Virus record (IMG/VR): IMGVR_UViG_3300049440_000162 | Location: 1 to 40,368 of that record | Length of the DNA: 40,368 nucleotides | Origin: a virus | Reading direction: 5' to 3' (one strand) | Part shown: positions 22,443-28,940 of the stretch, in pieces | Numbering within the stretch: the first letter of the stretch is position 1 | Layout: the number at the start of each line of letters is the position of its first letter | The notes under the pieces: generated by a model | Seen by the model: only the letters and a program-made list of their open reading frames with translations | Databases searched by the model: none | Told to the model about the DNA's origin: nothing | Translations under genes and position numbers: made by a program

Positions 22443-22480
22443 GGAAGGGGTTTGCGTGATGGCGGGCCATACACGGCGAA
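22443..22480. repeat. Hairpin element HE13, decayed copy
   Basis: Ten bases after HE12. The core in reverse orientation keeps GTGATGG and CCATACACGGC with the bulged C and a compensatory ATGG/CCAT stem. The left arm ends in TTTGC but the right arm is no longer complementary. The next gene's ribosome site and start codon lie inside it. Confidence 0.5.
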
Positions 22481-22758
22481 TGCCGGGGGAATCGACGGTG
22501 TATCAACGCCTGGCGCGGCGGGGCTTCCCGGTCATCGGGCATTACCTCGGTGCCGTCCTGACGTGGCCTGCGTATGCCGATAGCGAGAGGGTGGAGTCCG
22601 AAGTGGCCCGCATCGAAGCGGCATTCCCGTTCACACCGGAGTTTGAGGGTCTGATTGAGAACACGGACGCAATCAGTGAACTCCCGTATCAGCCACGGCA
22701 CTTCTCCTCGGACATCGACCACATGAAGCGGGCGGGGAAGCCGGAGGAAACACCATGA
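22459..22758 (+). CDS. Hypothetical protein
   Basis: A 99-residue protein with no recognised domain; the C-terminal half is acidic with a Pro-rich end. ATG 22459 follows GGAAGGGG; ATG 22438 is an alternative. The ribosome site and the first codons fall in the decayed hairpin HE13, so the element may supply the translation start. It overlaps the next gene as ATGA. Confidence 0.55.
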   Translation: MAGHTRRMPGESTVYQRLARRGFPVIGHYLGAVLTWPAYADSERVESEVARIEAAFPFTPEFEGLIENTDAISELPYQPRHFSSDIDHMKRAGKPEETP

Positions 22759-23036
22759 TTCAAGTCACTGAGGAAGCATGGTCAGGACTCAAGGACGAGG
22801 TGAAGTACCTCCGCACCGCCATTGCCGAGCGGGAGGAGGAGGCTTTGCGTGTGAGCGCACTACACGCCACACAGCAAAGCCTCCTCCTTGCTCGTATCGC
22901 CGCGCTCGAAGAGGCGTTGGCGTTCTATGCGGCAGATGACGGGGGCTGTTCCTTTGCCGACTATGACGTTGACACCAAGCGATTCGGCAAGCACGCCCTC
23001 GCCGCGCTCACCCAGGCGGCGGAAGGGGCTGGATGA
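22755..23036 (+). CDS. Coiled-coil protein carrying a hairpin element
   Basis: A 93-residue protein. Residues about 8-55 form a continuous amphipathic helix or coiled coil (LKDEVKYLRTAIAEREEEAL, then SLLLARIAALEEALAFYAAD). HE14 lies in the middle of it, in frame, and its translation (ALRVSALHATQQ) still suits a helix. The C-terminal 35 residues contain a GGCSFADYD turn and an Ala-rich helix. No family is recognised. Confidence 0.6.
   Translation: MIQVTEEAWSGLKDEVKYLRTAIAEREEEALRVSALHATQQSLLLARIAALEEALAFYAADDGGCSFADYDVDTKRFGKHALAALTQAAEGAG
22834..22888. repeat. Hairpin element HE14
   Basis: 15-bp arms AGGAGGAGGCTTTGC and complement, plus a G-T pair outside, around a 25-nt core. The core is the most diverged of the intact copies but keeps the bulged C and a GCG/CGC inner stem. 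It lies in frame in a coiled-coil gene. Confidence 0.75.
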
Positions 23037-23542
23037 TGACTGACACCGCCACGCCACGCACCGGCAGCGCGCAGGGGGTGCACGAGACACGAACAACGCT
23101 CTCCTTGCAACCCATCTCCTACCGTGAGGCGGTCGCATTCATCGCGCAGCACCATCGCCACCACGAACCGCCGCACGGGTACAAGTTCGGCATCGCCGTC
23201 AATGACGGGGAGAACGTTGTCGGCGTCGTGACGGTGGGGCGTCCGATTGCGCGCATGCTGGACGATGGCTATACCGCCGAAGTCACCCGCTGCTGCACCG
23301 ACAGCACGCCACACGTTGCGAGCAAACTGTACGCGGCGGCATGGCGGGCATGTCGGGCGATGGGCTACCGCAGGCTCATCACGTACACGCTCCGAGACGA
23401 GACGGGCGTCTCGCTCTGTGCAGCTGGCTGGCGAGTTGTCTATTACACGAAGGATCGCCCCGGTGGGTGGGACATGCCGGGAAGACCGCGCGTGGTGACG
23501 TACCCGACGACCGCGAAGACGCTGTGGGAGGTGGTTGCATGA
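23036..23542 (+). CDS. XF1762-like, GNAT-related protein
   Basis: A 168-residue protein. The segments FIAQHHRHHEPPHGYKFGIA, GRPIARMLDDGYTAEVTRCC, AAWRACRAMGYRRLITYTL and a final ASGWR-like AAGWRVVYYT resemble the phage/bacterial XF1762 family, which has a GNAT-like fold. The best-known phage relative of this fold is Mu Mom, a DNA-adenine modifier, but no specific Mom signature is certain here. Its reaction is therefore unknown. ATG 23033 and 23036 are both possible starts. Confidence 0.65.
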   Translation: MTDTATPRTGSAQGVHETRTTLSLQPISYREAVAFIAQHHRHHEPPHGYKFGIAVNDGENVVGVVTVGRPIARMLDDGYTAEVTRCCTDSTPHVASKLYAAAWRACRAMGYRRLITYTLRDETGVSLCAAGWRVVYYTKDRPGGWDMPGRPRVVTYPTTAKTLWEVVA

Positions 23543-23601
23543 CTTCACGCCCCACCGCCACGCCACGCACCACCGCAGCAGTGGAGAGGGGAGAGGGATG
23601 A
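23539..23601 (+). CDS. Very short peptide (20 residues, doubtful)
   Basis: A 20-codon Thr/Pro/Arg-rich frame beginning at the ATGA overlap with the previous gene and ending at the next start. It may be a real leader-like peptide or simply the spacer that carries the next ribosome site. Confidence 0.25.
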   Translation: MTSRPTATPRTTAAVERGEG

Positions 23602-23828
23602 TGGCAACGCGAAGGAGGGGAGATCGTCTTCCCCCGTACATGTTCTACACCTGCCCCGGCTGTAACAAGCAGGGAGCGGCGATGTTCACGCTGGACTCTC
23701 TCCCCCTCGACTGGGATTGCTCATCGTGCGGAATGCCATCCCATCTCTGGCGTGATGGGGAGAGGGTCATCCTGTCATTCGACCATCCCGATTGGGTACA
23801 GGTAGACACGCTGGAGGGGGCCTCATGA
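23601..23828 (+). CDS. Small zinc-ribbon protein
   Basis: A 75-residue protein with CPGC and CSSC pairs about 25 residues apart, a basic N-terminus and an acidic C-terminal strand pair. GGGAGAGGG precedes the start (ATG 23598 also possible). It overlaps the next gene as ATGA. The likely function is nucleic-acid binding; the partner is unknown. Confidence 0.65.
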   Translation: MATRRRGDRLPPYMFYTCPGCNKQGAAMFTLDSLPLDWDCSSCGMPSHLWRDGERVILSFDHPDWVQVDTLEGAS

Positions 23829-24148
23829 CCCGCGGCCACCCCTCACCGCACCCGGTCGTCCGTGACCCGACGACCGGCGCCCGCATGAAGCACTGCCCGA
23901 CCTGCGGCCAGGAGCGCAGCGTCGACAACAACGAGTTCGCCACCCGGTACAACCCCCACGGCACCGGCGTGCAGTACCGCTCCCAGTGCCGTGCGTGCGA
24001 TGCGGCGCGGGGCCGAGAGTATCGGGCGCGGCTGGGCGAGGAGTATCGGGAGCGTGAGGCGATCCGCAATCGAGAGCGTTGGGCGGCCGTGCGTCGCCGC
24101 AGGAGGGCAGAGCGATGGCGAGGATCCTCGTCGGACGATCGGAGGTGA
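23825..24148 (+). CDS. Zinc-binding, Arg-rich protein (HNH-like N-terminal zinc knuckle)
   Basis: A 107-residue protein with CPTCGQ and CRACDA pairs flanking a FATRYNPHGTG loop, the zinc knuckle typical of phage HNH nucleases and related DNA-binding proteins. The HNH catalytic residues are absent. The C-terminal 45 residues form a very basic helix (many Arg and Glu). It may bind DNA without cutting. Confidence 0.6.
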   Translation: MTRGHPSPHPVVRDPTTGARMKHCPTCGQERSVDNNEFATRYNPHGTGVQYRSQCRACDAARGREYRARLGEEYREREAIRNRERWAAVRRRRRAERWRGSSSDDRR

Positions 24149-24153
24149 CCGCG

Positions 24154-24642
24154 ATGGTGGCGATGGTTGACGATACACACCGCACGATCCCGCCTTTCCC
24201 GTGGGGGGCGCTCCGGTTCATCTTCACCTCCGGGGGCGACTATTCATCCGACCGGACGCTGATGCCCGTCACGATGACCGCGCACCGCAGTTCCGATGGC
24301 ATCCGCGGTGCGGCGCTCGCACGCGCCAACTGGGGGCCCGTGACGACCGCGATTCAGCGCGCCTTCCACGAGTCGCGGGAGCGTCACCACCTGCATGCTT
24401 CACATTGGAAAGTGCTGATCGCCTGCGAAGTTGGGATGGTCCAGCGTCCGGATAGTCGCGGGCGGCTCCAATGGTGCGTCTATTCCGCCGCGCATCCGAA
24501 CTCGGTGGTGCCCGATGACGAGGCCGCGCGGCTGTTTGGGATCACCGCGGGCTCGGTGCGCATCTACCATACGCAGGTGCGCCACGCCATCGAGGACGAG
24601 TGGGAAGACTTGCATGCAGGCTGGTCGCTTGACGGTCCTTGA
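24154..24642 (+). CDS. HTH protein, probable late-transcription regulator
   Basis: A 162-residue protein. The C-terminal part has a helix-turn-helix (DDEAARLFGITAGSVRIYHT followed by QVRHAIEDEW) like the last region of sigma-type and ArpU/RinA-like phage activators. The N-terminal half is a mixed domain with GALRFIFTSGGDYSSD. The start is taken at ATG 24154, with GGAGGTGA five bases upstream and just after the previous stop; ATG 24115 is possible. Being last in the early operon and directly before the packaging genes, it is well placed to switch on late transcription. This is inference. Confidence 0.6.
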   Translation: MVAMVDDTHRTIPPFPWGALRFIFTSGGDYSSDRTLMPVTMTAHRSSDGIRGAALARANWGPVTTAIQRAFHESRERHHLHASHWKVLIACEVGMVQRPDSRGRLQWCVYSAAHPNSVVPDDEAARLFGITAGSVRIYHTQVRHAIEDEWEDLHAGWSLDGP

Positions 24643-24657
24643 CAGTTTGTATATGCT
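24629..24657 (+). promoter_or_regulatory. Candidate promoter before the methyltransferase/packaging genes
   Basis: TTGACG (24629-24634) and TATGCT (24652-24657) are 17 bases apart in an unusually AT-rich patch at the end of the regulator gene. A second TTGACA at 24639-24644 has no matching -10. The strength is uncertain; it may need an activator. Confidence 0.4.
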
Positions 24658-24679
24658 TTACAGCAACACTCGTACTGTC

Positions 24680-24706
24680 CCCGGCAGCCCGCCGGGTTTT
24701 GTTTTG
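24680..24706 (+). terminator. Intrinsic terminator or attenuator
   Basis: CCCGGC (24680-24685), five-base loop, GCCGGG (24691-24696), then TTTTGTTTTG. It lies after the early operon and 18 bases before the next coding sequence. It could end early transcription, or, sitting downstream of the candidate promoter at 24629, act as an attenuator for late genes. Confidence 0.75.
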
Positions 24707-24724
24707 CCCGCCAGTGAGGGTGCC

Positions 24725-25930
24725 ATGCGCAGCGATCGTCTCGGTGCACTGACGCCGGATCGGCGGAATGCGCGACGCCACACACCCCGCAACATCGGCA
24801 TGATCGAGACGAGCCTGCAAACCGATGGCTTCGGTCGTTCCATCCTCCTCGACCGTGACGGCAACATTCTCGCCGGCAATGGCGTCACCGAGGCGGCCGG
24901 AAATGTCGGCCTCGAGGATGTGATCGTCGTACCGTCCGATGGCACGAAGGTGATCGCCATTCAGCGCACCGATGTGGAACCGGGCAGCGCGCGCGCCGTC
25001 CGCCTCGCCATCGCGGACAACCGCACGCAGGAGTTGAGCGACTTTGATCCGGCGGTGATTGCCGCGCTCAGTGAAGAGATCGACCTGTCGGACTTCTGGC
25101 AGGCGGATGAGATGGACGCGCTCCTGGCGGGCATCACTGAGGACGTGCCTGCTGGCGATGATCCGGGTGCGGAGATGGATCGCGGCGATGAACTCGCGGC
25201 AGAGTACGGGGTTGAGCCAAATCAGCTTTGGGTGCTCGGCAGGCATCGGCTGATCGTGGGCGACTGCACCGATGACGCGACGATTGATCGCCTGATGGAT
25301 GGACAGCGTGCAGCAATGGTCTTCACTGATCCGCCCTATGGCGTGGACTATGATGGCGGGCTGAACGAGACGAAGCGCGACCGGATCATCGGTGACACCT
25401 CCGCCTCGCTCTATGCCGCCTGCATCGGCACGACCGCGCCATACTGCAATCCGCACGCACCGTGGTATCTCTGGTTTGCCGGCACGGTCGGCAAACCAGT
25501 CTATGAGGCCGTCGAGTATTACGGATACACCGTGCGCGCAATGATCGTCTGGAATAAGACCGATGCCCATTACGGCAACTTCATGGCGCAGTACATGCAG
25601 AAGCACGAACCCTGCCTGTACTGCGTGAAGGAGTCGCCGCAGTGGTACGGCCCCACGAATGAAGTGACCGTTTGGGATGTGAAGCAACCGAGCGTCAACG
25701 AGCATCATCCGACACAAAAGCCCATAGAACTCGCGGTGCGAGCGATTGAGAACAGCAGTGTGCGGGGTGCGCTCGTCTGCGATTGGTTCCTCGGCAGCGG
25801 CACGACCCTGATTGCCTGCGAGCAGATGGGGCGTACCTGCTACGCCGCAGAGATTGAACCGCGCTATGCCGCCGTCTCCATCAAGCGATGGGCAGACATG
25901 ACGGGCCTCACGCCGCGACGGGTGGACTGA
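24725..25930 (+). CDS. ParB-domain DNA methyltransferase (first of a tandem pair)
   Basis: A 401-residue fusion. Residues about 10-110 form a ParB/Srx-like N-terminal domain (DGFGRSILLDRDGNILAGNG, then IADNRTQELSDFD). Residues about 165-395 are an N6_N4-type DNA methyltransferase of the beta order: catalytic DPPYG (202-206) first and the SAM-binding FLGSGTT (about 356-362) last, pointing to adenine-N6 or cytosine-N4 methylation. Such fusions are common near terminase genes and probably protect phage DNA from restriction. GTGAGGG precedes ATG 24725. Its last 42 bases are repeated exactly at the end of the next gene. Confidence 0.85.
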   Translation: MRSDRLGALTPDRRNARRHTPRNIGMIETSLQTDGFGRSILLDRDGNILAGNGVTEAAGNVGLEDVIVVPSDGTKVIAIQRTDVEPGSARAVRLAIADNRTQELSDFDPAVIAALSEEIDLSDFWQADEMDALLAGITEDVPAGDDPGAEMDRGDELAAEYGVEPNQLWVLGRHRLIVGDCTDDATIDRLMDGQRAAMVFTDPPYGVDYDGGLNETKRDRIIGDTSASLYAACIGTTAPYCNPHAPWYLWFAGTVGKPVYEAVEYYGYTVRAMIVWNKTDAHYGNFMAQYMQKHEPCLYCVKESPQWYGPTNEVTVWDVKQPSVNEHHPTQKPIELAVRAIENSSVRGALVCDWFLGSGTTLIACEQMGRTCYAAEIEPRYAAVSIKRWADMTGLTPRRVD

Positions 25931-25932
25931 GT
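25891..25932. repeat. 42-base exact repeat (copy at 27111-27152)
   Basis: The 3' ends of the two methyltransferase genes, including the stop codon and two following bases, are identical at 25891-25932 and 27111-27152. The flanking coding sequence is much less similar, so recent conversion or a duplication junction is likely. Confidence 0.9.
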
Positions 25933-27150
25933 ATGCACTTACACATCAGCGATATCAAGCCCGCGGTCAAGAATGCGCGGGTCAGAACTGAGCGCGGCGC
26001 GGCCATGATTGCCAGGAGCATCAGCGAGAACGGCTTTGGTCGCTCCGTGCTGCTCGCCAATGACGGATCGCTGATCGCGGGCAGCGGCACGATTGACGCC
26101 TCGGCTGAGGTTGGCTTGGAGGACGTGATTATCGTCCCCTCGGATGGCACCAAGATCATCGCGGTGCAGCGCACCGATGTCGCACCGGGGAGCAAGCGGG
26201 CCCATGAACTCGCAATCGCTGACAATAGGACGACTGACCTCAGCGACTTCGATCCGGCAGTGATTGCGGCGCTCAGCGAAGAGATTGACCTGTCGGACTT
26301 CTGGCAGGCGGATGAGATGGACGCGCTGCTGGCGACGATGGCCGCCGACGATGCGCCTGCGGGAGAAGACCCTGGCGCGCAGATGGATCGCGCCGAGGAG
26401 TTGAACCAGAAGTGGCAGGTGCAGCGCGGCGATCTCTGGGAGATCGGGCGGCATCGGCTCCTGTGCGGCGATAGCACGGATGCGGGCGATGTTGCGCGGT
26501 TGATGACCGGCGAGAAGGCGGCGATGGTCTTCACCGATCCGCCATATGGTGTGGAATACATCGGTGGCACGACGCGGCGCGATGCGATTCAGGGCGATGA
26601 GACGCCCGATCTGTATGCCCCCGCAATGCTCCTGATTGCCGCGCACACGATCCCGAAAGCGGCGGTTTATCTGTGGCACTCGGACAGTAAATCCGCTGCC
26701 GTCTCCGCTGCCGTCTCCGCTGCCGTCTCCGCTGCCGGATTCGAACGCCGCTGCACGATTATCTGGAACAAGAACCTGGCGCAGTTTGGCGCACTCGGAG
26801 CGCAGTACAAGACGAAGCATGAGCCGTGCTATTACCTCTACAAGCACGGCCAATCGCCCCACTGGTACGGGCCGACAAATGAAGTGACGGTGTGGGATGT
26901 GGCGCGGGAATCTGTGAATGAGGATCATCCGATGCAGAAGCCGCCTGAACTCGCAGTGCGCGCGATGGAGAATAGCAGCCAATCCAGCGACGTCGTCTTT
27001 GATGGTTTCCTCGGTGGCGGCTCCACAATAGTCGCCGCCGAGCAGACCGGCCGCCGCTGCTACGGCATCGAGATTTCCGAGAAGTATTGCGCCGTGATCC
27101 TCGAGCGCATGGCAGACATGACGGGCCTCACGCCGCGACGGGTGGACTGA
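25933..27150 (+). CDS. ParB-domain DNA methyltransferase (second of a tandem pair)
   Basis: A 405-residue paralogue of the preceding gene with the same layout: ParB-like N-terminus (ENGFGRSVLLANDGSLIAGS), catalytic DPPYG near residue 205, SAM-binding FLGGGST near 362. It has a fourfold Ser-Ala-Ala-Val type insertion near residue 254-268 that the first copy lacks. The two proteins share a long identical segment around DLSDFWQADEMDALL and an identical C-terminus, but differ in the middle where target recognition resides, so they may methylate different sites. ATG 25933 is two bases after the previous stop. Confidence 0.85.
   Translation: MHLHISDIKPAVKNARVRTERGAAMIARSISENGFGRSVLLANDGSLIAGSGTIDASAEVGLEDVIIVPSDGTKIIAVQRTDVAPGSKRAHELAIADNRTTDLSDFDPAVIAALSEEIDLSDFWQADEMDALLATMAADDAPAGEDPGAQMDRAEELNQKWQVQRGDLWEIGRHRLLCGDSTDAGDVARLMTGEKAAMVFTDPPYGVEYIGGTTRRDAIQGDETPDLYAPAMLLIAAHTIPKAAVYLWHSDSKSAAVSAAVSAAVSAAGFERRCTIIWNKNLAQFGALGAQYKTKHEPCYYLYKHGQSPHWYGPTNEVTVWDVARESVNEDHPMQKPPELAVRAMENSSQSSDVVFDGFLGGGSTIVAAEQTGRRCYGIEISEKYCAVILERMADMTGLTPRRVD
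26692..26737. repeat. 12-base tandem repeat in methyltransferase 2
   Basis: TCCGCTGCCGTC occurs three times and partly a fourth time, encoding repeated Ser-Ala-Ala-Val. The unit is a multiple of three, so copy-number change would only lengthen a loop. Confidence 0.85.
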
Positions 27151-27171
27151 GTTTATACGCATGAGGTTTGT

Positions 27172-27789
27172 ATGGCCGCTCCGAAGCGCACGAAGGCACA
27201 ACGCGAGGCTGATCTTGCGGAAACGGCGCGGATGTATTGCAGCGGATATCGGCAGGCGGACATCGCGACGGTACTCGATGTCTCACAAGCGCAGATTTCC
27301 CTCGATCTGAAGGCGATCTTCGCGGATTGGCGCAAACAACGCGACGGCGAGATCACGCAATGGACGAACGAGGAGTTGGCGAAGATCAACGCCCTCGAAC
27401 TGGAATACTGGGAGGCGTGGCGGCGCTCGTGCGCGGATCGCAAGCGCGTCGTCAAGGAGCAGCGCAAGGGGCCGCCCGCGACGAAAGGCGGCACGGCGAC
27501 ACAGACGAGTCGAGCGGCGGTGACGGAAGAATCGATGCTCGGCAACCCCGCTTTTCTCGGGGGCGTGCAGTGGTGTATCGAACGACGCTGCAAGATTCTT
27601 GGCATCGATGCACCGACGAAGGTCGCGCCGACAACGCCGGACGGCATGAATCCCTACGCAGGTGTACCCGATGATGTTCTCCACGCTGAACTCGTCCGCT
27701 ACGCGCTCGCGTTTGGAACTGCTGCTGGAGGAGCGGCGCTATCGCTGGACGATGAACGCTCGCCCGAATCAACTGCCGCCGCCCGGTAG
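27172..27789 (+). CDS. Terminase small subunit
   Basis: A 205-residue protein. Residues about 5-55 are a helix-turn-helix (KAQREADLAETARMYCSGYR, then IATVLDVSQAQISLDLK), as in small terminases that read the packaging site. A helical oligomerisation part follows (ELAKINALELEYWEAWRRS). The C-terminal 60 residues look disordered. It directly precedes and overlaps the large subunit by about 120 bases in another frame. Confidence 0.8.
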   Translation: MAAPKRTKAQREADLAETARMYCSGYRQADIATVLDVSQAQISLDLKAIFADWRKQRDGEITQWTNEELAKINALELEYWEAWRRSCADRKRVVKEQRKGPPATKGGTATQTSRAAVTEESMLGNPAFLGGVQWCIERRCKILGIDAPTKVAPTTPDGMNPYAGVPDDVLHAELVRYALAFGTAAGGAALSLDDERSPESTAAAR

Positions 27790-28921
27790 CTGGCGCACGT
27801 GGCTCATCCAGGCAGGGCGCGGGTTCGGCAAGACGCGCATCGGTGCCGAATGGACGCGGGAGAGCGTCAAGCACTTCCCGATTGTCAACATCATCGGTGC
27901 GACGGCAGATGATGCGCGGGACATCATGATCGAGGGTGAGAGCGGGATCCTTGCCTGCTGCCCCGATCACGAGCGTCCCGACTACCTGCCATCCAAACGG
28001 CGTCTGGAGTGGCCCAATGGGGCGCGGACGCTGATTTTTACGGCGGATGAACCCGAACGACTTCGCGGCAAGCAGCATATGCGCCTGTGGGGCGACGAGA
28101 TCGGCGCGTGGCGATACGTTGAGGCGTGGGATCAGGCGATGTTCGGTCTGCGTCTCGGTGCCGATCCGCGAGCCGTAGCGACGACGACGCCGCGCCCGAC
28201 GATGCTGATTCGTAACCTGATCGCGGACCCGACGACCGTCGTGACGCGCGGTAGTACCTACGATAACCGCGCCAATCTCGCGCCGCAGTTCCTCGACCAG
28301 ATCATCAAGCGGTACGAGGGCACACGGCTCGGTCGGCAGGAACTCGGCGGCGAACTGCTCCTCGATGTCCCCGGCGCCCTGTGGACGCTGGCGATGTTCG
28401 ATGAACGGCGCCCCGCACCCGACCTGAAGCGCGTCGTCGTCGCCATTGATCCCGCGACCTCCGCGAATGAGGGGAGCGATGAGACGGGCATCATCGTTGC
28501 CGGTCAGGGCATCGACAACGACTGGTACGTCCTCGCGGATCGCTCGGGCATCTTCGCGCCGAATGCGTGGGCGAAGCGCGCGATTGCTGCCTATGACGAG
28601 TTCAACGCGGATCGGATCGTTGCCGAAGTCAACAATGGCGGCGATATGGTGGAATCGACGCTACGCACGGTGCGCAAGAACATCGCCTATACGAAAGTGC
28701 ATGCCTCGCGGGGCAAAGCGATCCGCGCCGAACCGATCGCCTCACTCTACGCGCAGGGCAATGTCTGGCACGTCGAGCCGTTCATCGCGCTGGAAGATCA
28801 ATGCTGCAACTGGACACCTGATAGCGGCGACTCGCCCGACCGCTTGGACGCGCTGGTCTGGGCCTTGACTGAACTGAGTGCGGGCGAGTCGCGCGAGATC
28901 ACGTTCGCACTACCGGCCTGA
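27671..28921 (+). CDS. Terminase large subunit
   Basis: The packaging ATPase-nuclease, about 416 residues. The ATPase has Walker A GRGFGKTR (about residues 49-56) and Walker B MRLWGDEIG, after the usual ARPNQLPPPG adenine-side motif. The nuclease has AIDPATSANEGSDETGI and a closing DALVWALTEL, the RNase H-like acidic set. The start is uncertain: GTG 27662, ATG 27671 and ATG 27674 all lie inside the small-subunit gene, and the N-terminal helix (LELLLEERRYRW) appears genuine, so the overlap is real. It drives DNA into the prohead and cuts concatemers. Confidence 0.92.
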   Translation: MMFSTLNSSATRSRLELLLEERRYRWTMNARPNQLPPPGSWRTWLIQAGRGFGKTRIGAEWTRESVKHFPIVNIIGATADDARDIMIEGESGILACCPDHERPDYLPSKRRLEWPNGARTLIFTADEPERLRGKQHMRLWGDEIGAWRYVEAWDQAMFGLRLGADPRAVATTTPRPTMLIRNLIADPTTVVTRGSTYDNRANLAPQFLDQIIKRYEGTRLGRQELGGELLLDVPGALWTLAMFDERRPAPDLKRVVVAIDPATSANEGSDETGIIVAGQGIDNDWYVLADRSGIFAPNAWAKRAIAAYDEFNADRIVAEVNNGGDMVESTLRTVRKNIAYTKVHASRGKAIRAEPIASLYAQGNVWHVEPFIALEDQCCNWTPDSGDSPDRLDALVWALTELSAGESREITFALPA

Positions 28922-28940
28922 CCAATGAGGAGTGTCGAGA

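Noticed and set aside
2794-22888. Hairpin elements as ordinary rho-independent terminators
   Set aside because: None is followed by a T-run, several lie inside genes, and the cores are conserved, which terminators do not need.
23070-23115. Possible further hairpin remnant beginning with a CACGAGAC-like core
   Set aside because: Only the first few bases match; no arms and no core stem are present.
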